A stretch of DNA of 64,000 nucleotides. It comes from Drosophila persimilis (lineage: Eukaryota; Arthropoda; Insecta; Diptera; Drosophilidae). Shown here one piece after another: positions 1-13,075 of the stretch (position 1 is its first letter; each line of letters starts with the position of its first letter). The stretch spans positions 12,276,001 to 12,340,000 of the forward strand of contig NW_020825289.1 in assembly GCF_003286085.1 (NCBI RefSeq), written 5' to 3'. The notes beneath the pieces are model-generated. The model saw only the letters and a list, made by a program, of their open reading frames with translations. It was not told the DNA's origin and ran no database searches. The position numbers and the translations under genes were made by a program.

Positions 1-3000
1 TAGATTGTCAGCAGAAAGTTTCGTTTCAACTGCGACGACAAGTGCAGCTAATCTGCAGCTTCGGCCCCAGATGCAGCCCTACCAGATCCGTCCCGAAATG
101 GAGGAGGAATTCACCTTTCACTTCTCATCTTCACTTCCCACTGCAGCTCAATTATTTCCATTACGAGTATTGAAATCGAAAGATGCGCTTGCTGCTGGCC
201 GGCCTGGACGGTCCAGCCGAAATTCAGCGGCAAAAATGGTTATAAATAAAAGGAAAAACTTTTGCAACTGAAGACGAGCGGCTAGCAGCCAGTTTTTAGC
301 TGGACAAATGTGAATGTACCTGTACCGCGATGGAGTTAGAGCTACCTCCGCGAGGAGACACACGAAAATCATATATTTTGGAATGCTTTTTTCGACCGCA
401 GACAATTTTCTGTTCGTAGCGTAATTACAATACTATCCACAACTCGGTGGTTGGTTGGATGGATGATGCGGAGATATTTATTTTAATTAAATGTTACTCA
501 AGTAACCAGCATCTTGGACTGGAATCTGACCTGAGCTGCAGTTTCGGGCTGCACATGAATTTCACATGAATATTAATGATGATCCGAAATTGCTCGGATG
601 TCGATTAGGTTGTCTACTAATTTGTGGGCCCCTGCTTGTTTGCGGCTTATAATTATACGGCTTCTTTCTTTTTTTGGCATTCGCCGCCGAAGACAGAGAG
701 CGAGAGAGAGAGAGGGGGAGAGGGAGAGAGCATTGCATAATAGTGCGTCATGAATAGCCTAAAAATGCGGCCAGAGTTCATCGCGGTTCCGGATGGCTAT
801 CAGCGGCGACCAAGTTTGTTTAATTTATGCACACTTTTTCTTCGAGGGTTACTGATTGTTTATTCGATTTTTATTTATTTTATGCAACGACCTTGCTCAG
901 CGCTTAACTAATTAAAAAAAGCAAAACACACACACCAAAATCTTAAGCTTTTTTTTAGAGCCTGCTGCCACTGAACGCCCTCAACCGAAGTCAGTTTTGG
1001 ATGGGTTTGTTAATTAGTTTGGGTTTGATTGGTTTCGTCTGGCTGCTGCATTGGGATGGGATTCTCCTTTCCATTTCCATTTGCACATTCGCGCCCCAAA
1101 AGCGTGTCTCTCCAGTTCGTTGCCTAAGTCTTTTGTCTGCTAGCCTGCTGGCGGCGACAATATTGGCACTAGCCGATTGCTTGTAACCAATTGTGGACAT
1201 AGATACTTACATGCCTACCAGTGGCTGCAGACACACGGATACACACATGGACAGACTCTGGACTTTGTTAGCTGTCGTTTGCATAACCCGGCTGTTGTCG
1301 CCGCCGCTCATACGCAACATTCGTTCAATTGCATTTCAATTTGCTTATTACTCGGCAATTTGCAATTGACACAGTGCTAAAATATGAAATGCCCAGTGAC
1401 AGAGCGGGGATTGCATCGTGAGCCCGAGCCCGAGCCCGAGCCCCCAACAAAAGTTGGTCAAATTACAATTACGAATTGAGATCTCTGGGTGACAGTCTGC
1501 TACAATTGTTTGCGCCCCCATTGGAATGAGAAGGAAAGGCGCAATCAGCTCGAGAGCTACCACACGTTCACAGAGACCAGCCTCATTTGCGGCTGGGATT
1601 CCTTGGAGTGGTTGGACAACTTTTACATTCGCCCGGCGTGCAGTGCTGCATCATCTTCCATCATTTTCCAGTGCCCATTATGCAGATCAGCCTGGCTGGC
1701 GGGCCCCTCACGCACTGCTCTGCGCCCCCCCCCTCCAAGATGCTCCGAGCCCAAGCACGCACACGAAAACCTGCTACTTGTCGGCACGTTGCCGCCATTG
1801 AGGCTGCCAGGTGGACCTTCTTCAATATCATCTGCTGGCCCGCTTTCTCGCGGCCAATTCATGTCACGTTGAGGTAGATTCGACCCCAGCGGAGCAGCAG
1901 AGCAACAGAGCAACAGAGCAGCAGAAGCATACAAACACTTTCATTTTTCATTTAATTTAATAATTCATCATTCATCATCTCTCATCTCTCATCTCTGCCT
2001 CCCATCGTGTTGGCCTTATCTGAAGCGCCCAAAAGTGTTTATAGCCTGGTCCACATTTAACCCGCTGGCGTGTCGCTTACTTCCGTTTTCACTGGTGGGG
2101 CTGGTGGTGCTGGTGGCACTTCTGGAACACAATGACTGCATAAAAAACGATAAATGCTTTATTTTCGTACATGCCGTTTTTTTACACCATTTCGGCTCGC
2201 ATGCCACGTTTGTCGCTTGAGTCTTTCGTTTGTTTTCTCAAGTCTCACATTTTCTACACCCCGATTCGAGCACTCACTTCCTTTCTTCATTCCTGCTGGT
2301 CGCGCTACAGTTATTCCATTTGGACAGCTGTCTCAGTGTCTCAGTGTCTCAGTCGCAGTGTCAGCCGCCTCTTATGCAACCAGGGCCTGGGATTTAATTA
2401 TAAGGATTTACCAGATTGTCGGCATTTTGGCGAGAAAACGAACGAGAAAGTGACGCATTATTTACATCCGCTTCGGTTTCGCCTCTCCGCCACTAGCAGG
2501 GGGATACTATGGACACTGGGCACTATCGGAAATGATGTCAGTTAGGGCTGGACGAGCTCGTATGTTCTCAGACCCGTCCCAGCAATGGCATACGCTTCCC
2601 CATAATTTGAATGGACATTAGGTTTTTGCAACTTTTTGCATCATTTGACGATGACTGACGCTCCTGGCTCACTCGCGTAATTGGCCCGCAGACAAGCCAC
2701 AGTTCGCCGGCCCGGAGTTCTTGGTTTCAGACACCAAGAGACTCTGTTAACTGCCTTCGTTCGCGGGGGGTTATGGTGGTTCACACAGAGATGACTCTCA
2801 AGTTGTTGGCCAGAATAATTGTGCCGTGTCACATGCTGGTGTGTTGGTGTTGCCAATCCACTCGCATTCACATGGCTGACGGACTAACAATGGCAGATCA
2901 ACTGGCACATATCATAACTGCTCATCATCGGGAGCATGAGATGAGATTGCCAGGGGCTAATGGCAGTAACTGTGTGTCTAGACAACAAAGCACCCGAAAA

Positions 3001-5718
3001 TAAACACAATTTACATGAGAACTTGTTCAGCTATTTGTCAGTTGCAACTTGACTGTGGCTGTGGCTGCGGCTGCGGCTGCGGCAGCCCCAACTGGAGGCA
3101 GCAGTGGGAGCTCTGTAAGATTTCACTTGGCAAATCGGCGAACGCCAACACGAGCAGCAAAAGCTGAAAAAAACCACCGTAAAACGTGCCGCTCGTCAGC
3201 ACAGACACCAAGCAATCCAAGCCATCCAAGCAGCCCGCGTGGCTGCCACTTGGCGGCTCATGCCACATGCCACAAGTTGTTAGTCCTGCGGTCAACTTCA
3301 GGTTGTCCATGCCACTGGCTTGTTTGGCCATTTCCATTACACAACATCTTCACTTTGGGTCTGGCTTTGATTTACACTTGCCCACTAAATGCTTGCCAAA
3401 GATTCGGCGGCTTCTTCTTCGTTTGGCGCATTGCATAATTCTTCTGGCCAAATGGAGGAAAACTCCGGAGAGTTCCCCGGCTGACATCAGATTTATTGGC
3501 CTGTAAACATTTTCGTTATGTTAATGTGTGAGTTTGGGTTCAGCTCTCGAACAATTTTGGGCCCTGACTCTGGCTCGAGATGAATTTTGATGGCTTTTTG
3601 CCTTACTTACTGACTGGTGGCTGGTGTGTAAACTTTCTCCCATTGTTAGCATCTTTCTTTTCATGAACTGCTTTCGGCTGTTCGCGCCAGCTGCTGTCGA
3701 TGCCCATGTTGATTTGATTATTTCTCTACTGTTTCATATTTCCCCCCGTGCATCATTGTTTTGCCAAATCTTTGACATTTGCTTATTGTGTATGTGTATT
3801 GTATGTGGTCAGCAGAGTGTGTGACTGGCTGGCTTTCTTTGTACGACGTCTAGTCTAGAGTCGAGTGGAGTGGAGTGGAGTGGAGGGGATGGGACTACCG
3901 AACGGCTTGAGGTGTAGGTCAGTTAGAGGGACAAGTATGGTAATATCTTTTGCTTTGGCTGTGACTTTGTCTGCACAGCAGGCAGTTTGTATAGGAAGTC
4001 ACAGTTGGATAATCGGACTGTTTGTGTGGGTTTGACAATGTCCGCGATTAGCATATGTCGCGCACAAAGGTTATGTTATGGCATAACCCCCCGAAAATAC
4101 GCATGGTCTATCCGGAAAGTGAGTGTAGGACTGGACCTAATTATTGCAATTATATGCTGTCAAAGTGCGTGCTGAGACAACATCCAAAGATACCTATGAA
4201 ATAGAAAAAACAAAAGCCAGTCGGAGCAACAAAAGGTTGCCTCAGGAGCTGTCAAAACTCGGTCTCACAGCTTCCGTTTTGACATGGCTCCAATCCACGG
4301 ACCTAAGGTACTCAGATAAAGGCCAAAACAATGTGACAAAGATGCCATAATCAGCAGCAACTACCGTGAGATTGCGTATACGCCACCGCCAATCGACAAC
4401 TGGGTTAGACCCCAGCATGTGGAAGTGCCCGTAGAGGTGGGGATTTGGATGTGGATGTGGATGTGAATGTGGGTAACTCTCATTGTCGGTTGAGTGTGTA
4501 TTATTTTCACTTCACTTTCGGCTCAGCCATCAAAATGTGTTATATACTTGTACCCCATTATATAGATACAGATACAAATCAAATGTCAAGCGCCCACACA
4601 GTGCGGCCGACATCTGCAGGCCAAATGCAGTTTGGAAAGTTGAGAAAACTGAGCCTCGGCCAAGTGAAACAGAATGGGGCAAGCCCCATTTTCCTTCTGT
4701 CTCTCTGGCATTTTTGCGAGGGCGTATCTTCACTACTGGCTGCTCTCTGGGGCTGCAGGCTGCAGGCTGGTCTGGTCTGGTCAATTGAAATTCGTCGCCG
4801 CACTTCAGGGCAACTTTCACGGCTAAGCCAGAAAGGCCGGGCAGCCCGTGACTGGTGATGACTCAATGCCCTGACACGGCTGACACGGCTAGGCTGATTC
4901 GCTGATTCGCTGATTCACTGATTAACCATATCGCGATCGGGCAAAAATTAACCGCCAAAAGAGGCTGGAACACTTGAGGTGAGGTCTAGCCTTGCCTTTA
5001 ACCCATCGAGCCGTCGGCGTGTCGTTTCTGTGGTCAACAACTCAATCTCAGCCACATCTCCATCCCAGCAAAAGCCGCAGCCTCCACTTGACATTGACCC
5101 AATGCAAAGATGGAAAGACGACAGCACACATTCATCCATTCATCCATCCAGTCCCACTTTGTTGGGCTAATTTCTGATGCTCGCTTTTATTGCGTTTTTA
5201 ATTCGCCTCTTTTGGCCAATTCACAAATTGGCTCTGCCATCTTCAGTACGTTTTGCGGCTGGTAAAAGTGTTTGCTTATCTCTGCTTTTGGTCGGGGTCT
5301 CGACCTTGTCTCAAGCTAAATCCATTAAAATATTTTCAAGTTTGCAGGAATATCTTTTTGGAAATCGAAAGTCTGTTGGAATTTTTGTGATTTTCCACGA
5401 GGAGGCCATTTGTTATTGTTTTTTTTTCACTTAACACATATATTTCAGATATTTTAGTTTGAGTTGGTCCGTATCTTTGGTAATTTGTTAGGTTTTAATT
5501 TGATGGAGCTCTTGCGAATTCCAAAAATATCATCGCTGCTTGTATAAATATTTCGTAACAGTCTCCTTCCGAATTAGTTTCGCTTTTCGGGCTGTGGCAT
5601 CTGCCTAATCGAGATATGTATCTAGCGGATAAATTTGAGCTTCACGGAATTTTAATTAAATATTTTGGCATTTGAGCGAGCTGGAGTAATAGGTTGAAAC
5701 TTTCTTTTCAATTTGCAG
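1..5718. other. Non-coding region upstream of, or intron 1 of, the Gln-rich secreted protein gene
   Basis: No open frame here shows domain content or a coherent set of splice sites. The stretch holds simple-sequence patches, for example an (AG)-rich run near 697-728 and short GGAGT repeats near 3865-3885. The pyrimidine-rich tract ending in TTTGCAG at 5718 is the splice acceptor of the next gene. At least the right-hand part is therefore an intron, and the missing first exon may lie in this stretch or beyond the left edge. Confidence 0.6.
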
Positions 5719-7475
5719 TTGGCACTGACGCTGCTGGCCATTGGTGCCGCCGCAGCAGCTTCCACGACCACGGCCAAGACCACTACCATTGCTTCCACCA
5801 CGACAGCAAAGCCAAAGAGCGGGTCCAAGCCGAAGGCTGAGGCTGAGAAGCCAACTAAGCAGCCATCGCCATCTGCAAGGCCATCGTCCACAGCTGCCAC
5901 CACGCGGCAATCGAAGGCGCTGAAGGCACCTGTGAATCCTGGCGAGAACCGCGGCAAGAGGACGCTCTTCGACTTTGGCAATGCCGGCTATCTGTATCCG
6001 GAGGTAGCCAGCAGGAGGTCCGGCTATGTGGACAACACAGCCAGCTATTACCCCCAGACTGGCTACTACAGCGGACAGAACGCCATTGGTAGGTGGAATA
6101 TCATGGCAAAAAGCAGAAGACTCACTTTGAATATCCCTCAATTACAGCTCAATATCCCGGACACTTTGGTCCGGCATATGCGCCATACCCGCAGTACCTG
6201 GAGGCGCCTGAGCCCATAATCGAGATCATTATCAAGGATGCCAATGAGACACTCGCCGAGGAGCCTGCCCAGCCGATAGTGACCAGGAAGAAGAAGAAGA
6301 AGGAGAAAGTCCACGTGTTCTATGTGAATTACAAGAAGGACCAGAACAACAAGCTGCACCTGGAGTCGCCGATAGCCTCATTGAACAACGACGACAACGA
6401 GGAGGAAGAGGAGGAGGAGGAGGAGGTGATCCAGTATCCGGTGACCCCTCTGCCACCGCTGAAACCCACCACCCTGCGCACCATCATCCACCCCGACTCT
6501 GAGAAGTTCCACAGCAACTCCGGAATCCACGTCTCCTTCGGGGCAGAGAACAAACACCAGACTGGGCACATTCTGGAGGAGCACGATGCCGAGAGCATTC
6601 AGCGCCAGGTGGTGGCTCTGCCGCTCCCAGTGAGCGCCACTAACCTCAAGGCAGATGGCGGCTATTCCGGAAACACCCGCGCCGACTACGGCAGGGAGAG
6701 CAGTTTTGGCAGGAGCCCCGGACCCATCGGCAATCTGCTCTTTGGAAGTGGAGGCAACTCGAACAACTTCCACCAGCAGTCGAACCTGCACTTCCAGAGC
6801 CAGCAGCAGCTTCCGTCGCAGCACGGCAGCAACTATTTCAGACCACCCTCCGCTCTGGTGGGCCCTCCTCCCTCCTATCAGAAGCCAGCGCCACAGCAAC
6901 AACTGCAACAGTCGCAGTCGCAACTGCAACATCCGCAGCAACAGCTCCAGCAGCCACAGCAGTCGCGCCCAAGCATCACGCAGCAGCAGTTGCCTTCCAC
7001 CTCATCCCAGACGATCTTCAACAAGCTGGTCCAGCAGTCGCAATACTACATCAATCACAATCAGCAGTATCCGTCGCATCACCAAAGTCAAAGTCAGCAA
7101 CACCAGCAGCAGCAGTACCAGAAGCCACCCAACAAGCAGGTCCAGGTGCCATTCTTCCCCACGATTCCGCCCAAGACGCAGGACCTATCCTCGCGCCCGA
7201 GTCCAGCGCCATATCATCCCATCAAGTTCCGTCCCACGCCAGCTCCCACGACGCACGTGAAGCCCTTGCCGCTGCCCGTAAAACTGGACAACGCAAACTA
7301 CCAGCAGCAGCAGCAGCAGCAACATTATCAGCCACAGCAGCAACAGAAGGTGCCACAGCCTTACCAGTTTGTTCGGCAGCCCCAGTTTGTGCAGCAGCCA
7401 CAGTTTGTGGTGCGTTCCCCCACGCCTGTGCCGGAATATTACCCGCAGCAGCACCAACAATCGCAGCAGCAGCGC

Positions 7476-7511
<36 letters not shown>

Positions 7512-7672
7512 AAGACCATTCAGAGCACCCTCAACTACTTTGATATAAAGCCATCCAAGGAGACAGAGCTGTTGAAGTCCATACCCAAGTATGAGCAGCA
7601 CATCATTGAGACCGTGCAGAATCCCATTAATCCCTCACAGCAGCAACATCATCATCATCCTCAGCAGCAGCA

Positions 7673-7705
<33 letters not shown>

Positions 7706-8231
7706 GCAGCAGCAATTCAGTTACAGCAGCACTCGTAATGAGGTGATCCACGATGTGCCCGCTCCCAATCTCGCACCCTCTGCCCAACAGCCTGTCTCCG
7801 GCCATTACATAACCGCAAGCTCAGGGAGTATCCAAGAGCAGCAGCAACAGCAGCAGCTGCAGCAATCTCACTTCGCCAGCTTTCCCAGCGAGGCTTCGCC
7901 CCAGCCTCCCGTCTATGCGGAGTCCACGCATGGCCAGAAGGTAATGGTAGTCACACCCGTGCCCCCATCGGCCAACTATGTGACCTACAACCACTACAAC
8001 CAATTGGCAAACGAGCCCGTAGTCCATGTAAACTCTCAGACCGCCGCATTGCAGGCCCAGGCCAGCACAAACTTTGCCCAGCAGCCCAGGCAGCCGGCTG
8101 CCTCCCAGATCACCGCTCCCTCGACGGACCACTCGCCCTTCAGCGTGTCCACCTTCCACTCAGATGTATTCAAGGAGCTCGAGCAGCGAAACCAGCAGGA
8201 GCAGCAGTCACAGCCACAACAATTGCAACAG

Positions 8232-8278
<47 letters not shown>

Positions 8279-9340
8279 ACAGCAACAGCAACAACAGCCA
8301 AGTGCTGCTCCAGCTTCAGTTCCAGTTCCCGCGCCAGCTGCCTCATCTGCTTCCTCTCCCAATGGAAAGGCCTCGCAGACGCTGCTACAATTGCCCGACG
8401 AAGTGCCCGAGGATCTGCGCCAGCAACTCTTCTCCTCTGGCATCCTTAACAACGACGACATCTCCATCCTCGACTACGACAAGCAAGGGGACATTGCCCT
8501 GGAGAACCTTCCCGCCGAGCATCTGCAGCACTTCTATGGAGCCGGCGGTGGCGCCCAGATTGCCGAGACCAACAAGGTGCTCACCGTGGTCAAGCCGAAT
8601 GGGGACAAGGTGGCGCTCAGCGAGAAGCAGATCGATCGCGTCAAGCAGAGCAACTCGCTGCCCCAGAAGCAGAATCTGGACGTAAAGGTGGTACGCTATG
8701 ATGCGGGACAGGGCCAGAGCGTCAGCGAGAAGTACGTGCGCACCGATGCCACCGTGGTGACCCCCGTGGACCTGACCGAGCGACAGCAGTACAACCGCTA
8801 CCTGCCACTGAAGATTAACGGAGCCCAGTTCCCCATTCCAGACAGCGAGGAGCTGCAGGGCAAGAAGATTGTGAGCGTGGTGGTCCTGGCGCCCGTCGAG
8901 GCCCAGCCGGGGACGACGAGCAGTGAGGGGCGCAGTGTGGACAACAAGGAGGTCAAGTTCTTGGGCGGCGATCTCATCAAAACCCTCGTCAAGAAGCCCA
9001 CCAAGGACAACTTCAAGCGTTGGCTGGAGAAAGAGGCGCGTACGGACCTCGAGCTGCAGTCCGTGGTCCTGCTGGTGACCAGGTAAATGTCCATTCCATC
9101 CACTGGATGGAGCAGAGCTAACCCGTTTTCCGTTTTCCTTGCAGATCCAGCGACTCGTCCGCGGATCAGGAGATCTTCATGTACGACATCGGCACGGGCA
9201 GTATCAACCGGTTGAACGGGGAGCTCTCCAGCACCTTCGTCAACGTGGCCGAGGAGAACGCCAGCAGCGAGGATCTGGAGCATGCCGCCACCCTGGACCC
9301 CAGCTCGCTGGAGTCCATGATGCATCTGCGTCGCAGATAG
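5719..9340 (+). CDS. Secreted glutamine-rich protein, 5'-partial (exons 5719-6088, 6148-9082, 9145-9340)
   Basis: Three exons join in frame and encode 1166 residues plus stop. Introns are 59 bp (GTAGGT...TTACAG) and 62 bp (GTAAAT...TTGCAG). The first visible exon opens after TTTGCAG at a codon boundary with LALTLLAIGAAAAAS, the hydrophobic core and cleavage region of a signal peptide. The start codon must therefore be in an unseen upstream exon. Next come a Thr/Ala/Lys-rich segment, a basic patch (KKKKKEK), an acidic run of glutamates, and about 600 residues dominated by Gln with His, Pro and Ser. Many Gln runs are coded by mixed CAG/CAA. The last 250 residues are not repetitive (LPDEVPEDLRQQLF, then EIFMYDIGTG near the end) and probably form the conserved module. 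Product function is unknown. The architecture suits an extracellular matrix, cuticle or mucin-like protein, but that is inference. The large antisense frames here are shadows of the CAG repeats. Confidence 0.85.
7288..8315 (+). repeat. Polyglutamine-coding CAG/CAA tracts
   Basis: Within the large exon there are repeated CAG/CAA runs, the longest near 7300-7325, 7444-7512, 7660-7714 and 8205-8300. Mixed codons keep the Gln run while breaking the pure repeat. The tracts are separated by Pro/Val/Phe/Tyr-rich segments. They are likely to vary in length between strains. Confidence 0.9.
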
Positions 9341-9642
9341 ATTGAGTCGCCACCGCAGTCCACAACGAAATGCCATTTAGCTACTCTTCTACATCATCGT
9401 GCGCCAATTCCAAAATTTCATATCGCTTTATTTTTTTTATCCCCCCTTCCTTAGTTTTGCATTCCCCTTTTCTCTTCTCTTTGATCTATCCTCAGGTTGC
9501 ACATCTTCCACCAAAAGAGAATCATGCTTCATTGATCACGGCATTGCATCCCCAATTCCTCTCGTAGTATTTCCATTTTGTAAATATTCTATGCTGATGT
9601 TACAATTATCTTAATTTAAGTTAATTTACGTAAAACAATCAA

Positions 9643-9648
9643 AATAAA
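9643..9648 (+). terminator. Polyadenylation signal of the Gln-rich gene
   Basis: AATAAA lies about 300 bp after the TAG stop (9338-9340) in AT-rich DNA. It is the first canonical signal downstream of the stop. Confidence 0.7.
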
Positions 9649-9659
9649 TAAGAAAAACG

Positions 9660-12600
9660 TAGTCGTGTCAGATGCAGTATTTGGCGATTTCTGTTGCAAA
9701 TTTCTGTACTAGAGCCCTGCATGAAGGAGCAACAGAATCGATTCGATGGTATTAGGTATTCTCTTCGTTCGGTCGGTTAGAAGCCGGAAAATGGACCGAA
9801 TGAAGCAGGTCTGTAAATTTTCATTGTGTCCGATCCGAGTCGATTCGGTTTTTGTCTCGCTCACTCTCCAATGCATTTTGTGGTAGAGAGAACGAGAGAG
9901 CAACGCACGCACGCTGTGAGTGTGATTTTATACTCAAATCACGCTAATAAGCGTAATGTTAGATACAAAATGTAAGAGGTACAATATTCATTTGAAAAGC
10001 GCGGTATTATCGATAACGACATCAGTTCAAAGTGGTTTGTTACGTGACGTGATACGTTACGAGTTTGACATCAACGGGTAGTGTTGCAAAGTGTGTTGAA
10101 TTATTAACTTAGTCGTGTTGCAAACCACAAATATCAAAGTGGTTGAATTTTCTTTTAATAAATGGTTTTAATTTAGTATAAATGCGTTTTATTCCGGAGG
10201 AGACCCGCAACAACAACGAACAACTTGGACATTACTAGACATTTATTGTTAGTATTTGAACGTCGCGCCTACAGAGATGAGGTTGATAACACTAAATGTG
10301 TTGCGGAAAACGTAAATTCATACATGTTGCGCAAGACATGCTGCGAAGATGTTGCTGAACAATGCTATCTTATATTAATCAATTTTAAATTAAAATTATT
10401 TAAAAATGTCTTATTGAACATGTATCCATGAGTTTATGCACTGGCGAAAAGAACCGACATTGCACTGGAATCGTTCGAACAGGATTAATAAATACTTCTA
10501 TATCGGCTGTCTGCCACTCCCAGGTTTTCGGTGTTTTATACCAGCTTCAAGAGCATTTGGGCCAAGGTTAGCCACTGGTGGGCACCTCTGAGTGGGCCCA
10601 ACAAGACGCCAAACGTGTCTATGTGAGGGACTTGATAGCAGGACAAGATTTCATCCAAGCCCCACAAATCACACGCATACGTGACCGTGCTATCGCAGAG
10701 CGGGCGAGCTGGACGACGTGACCAGAAGCTGTCGAAGAGCAGGCATACAGAAAGAGTCGCTCTGCGAGCAAGTCACTCTCTTAAAGACAGAGAGTCTCTC
10801 ACAGCCAGTTCGGCTTTATGGGCATGGCTCTAAGTGCAACAAGTCGCAGTCGGCGTCAGCGGTTGCAGCGCCTATAATTACATGTGGTTTATTTTTAGCT
10901 CCACAATCTACACGAGGCTGCAACAACGGGGCAACTGCAGCCACTTGTGTAGACTGGCAAGCGGCCAAATGCAGCGCAACGACACAAAAACAGCAATGCA
11001 TAAAATGGAAAAATGAAGCCAGGTTTTTCATGTTGGCCATACCGGCTGCAGTCGCTATGCTGCTGCCGCTTCTGCTGTTGTTGCCATGAGGTGAGCCGTA
11101 ACAGAGATATTGCTGCTGCCCCGATCTGGCCCGATCCGGTCTCTGCTGGCCAAACGGTTTGTTTGCTTTCCCGTGTTTACCTTATGCAATGCTCAAGAGT
11201 TTTCAATATTTTGTTGCCAGACAAACAAAAACTTGAAGACTCTGCAACTGCAAATTGACAAAGTTGTAAAATCTACTATTTCACTCTTCATGTATGTACT
11301 TTTTATGTACTTAAATAAATATATACATATAGTAAGTCTAAGTAAATGCGGAGTTGTTGTGGTATCTTCAATTTTTAGGAACACGTCTTGAAGTGAAGTC
11401 AATGAAGACTGAGTTACATTCCAGACCGATCCGACAATGCCCACCCGTACCGCCCATAGACGGTGCAGTTTTTACTAGTTGTTTTATTCCCGTGTACCTC
11501 GTCAGGACAAAGCAAAGGATCCGATGGATGGATGGATGGGTTGGGAAATTTATGGGGATCAACTGCGCTTTAACCTACTTTCTGATTCCGTTAGCCTTGG
11601 GAGCGAATCCCTGTCACCTCGCTGGGCTTAAGCTTAAGGTAAACTCCAATTTGCTCTGCCGCACACACACACACACACACAACGGGTATACATATTGCAG
11701 GCATCGCTCTTGTATGCAGATGTGTTTCGTGCTCTCATCCCGTCTGACATATGTTGTTTGAACCGTTTTCGATTTTTTTTTGCCGAACGAATGAACGAAC
11801 GTCTTTTGCCGTAATTTTTGTATTCTGTCTTCCCACATCCCCATGCAGGCGACATGGCTGCGTTCTTTTTCCTTACTTTGCTGCCGCTCGTCACCCCGTC
11901 GTCGACTCTCGACTCTCGACTTGACTCGTTTCAAAATTGGGTTACAGACCCCAGACAAGACCCCAAAAACAGAAGAGAGCGCACGCAGGAAAAAATACCG
12001 AAACAAAACAGAATGCAAAAATCCGTTTGACGCCCGTAAGCTCCATGAGTCATAGTTGTTGTTGCACTGATTGCTGATGCTTTAAGTTGCTGGGTGGGGG
12101 CGGGTGGCTGGTTGCTGGTGGCGGGGGAGAACACTATTTTCGTGCTCAAGATTTCGATTTCTCTTTTGCTTAGCAGCTTCCTTGGCTTGGCTCGTGCCTG
12201 CCCTGTCTGTCTGATTGTCGCTGTCTCTGTCTCTGCCTACCTCCGTCTGCTTCATTGGATTATTTGCGGCGTTACAGTTGTTACGAACTTTTTTTGTTGT
12301 TAGGAAGAAGTAATTTAAGAGCACGCCCATGCCAAGTCAAAGAGCTTTAAGTTTCGTTTTCGTGAGAGCAGTGACCAGATCAGATCGATCGTGTTGCTCC
12401 CTCGTTGGCGTCAAGGTGTGTTTGTATAAGGTGAGGCATTCTGAACGGCGCTCTACTAACAGTGACCGATTCGAATTAATTTGCGCTCAAGTCTTCGATA
12501 CACTGCACTGCATTCTTATCTTTCAATTGTAATTTAATATTCCCTATTATATTTGTCTGTACATACATGCAGCCTGTTCTTAACAGACTGTATTCATTCG

Positions 12601-13075
12601 AAGAGAGAGAAAGGCAAACAAAATGTTCACCTTCTTTTCATGCACCTTGCGTTGATCGTCGTCGTTTCGGCGAGGTAGTCGCGTCTGCGCCAAGCTGCGC
12701 TGCGCTCACAACGGTTCCATCATTCGACGCAGCAAGTTCAAGTGCACCCAGCAGCGTATCAGTTTTCGGCCCCCAGTCGTGTCGTTGTCGAGGGTGGCGC
12801 AGAGAGCCTGGCTCAGATTCAAAAAGTGCGCGCGAGTGAACGAACCACACCCCCAGTCCACTAAAATAGCCAGTGAATACTCGTGAATGTTTTTCCAGTA
12901 GCTATTATGCAACTAAACCCCCAGTGATTAAATCGCAACTGTGTTTCTGTGGCCCCGAGTGAAATCCAATACTAGAGCCCAAACCAAACGACGATCAACG
13001 GCACTTTAAAGCCGTTTTTATACGAAACCTAACCGTAATAGCCGCGTCCCATCCCACACTATCGCTGCGAAAAAC
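9660..13075. other. Intergenic region and 5' leader of the CUB gene
   Basis: No supported gene. The part from about 9940 to 10440 is AT-rich and unlike its flanks, and could be a decayed mobile element, though no termini were recognised. A (CA)n microsatellite lies at 11662-11682. The last few hundred bases before 13076 have no long open frame and read like a 5' UTR (AAAACATGG around the start codon). No TATA or DPE element could be assigned with confidence. Confidence 0.55.

Noticed and set aside
7185..8467. Long antisense frames rich in Leu/Val or Cys opposite the Gln-rich exon
   Set aside because: They are the complement of CAG/CAA repeats and have no splice or start support.
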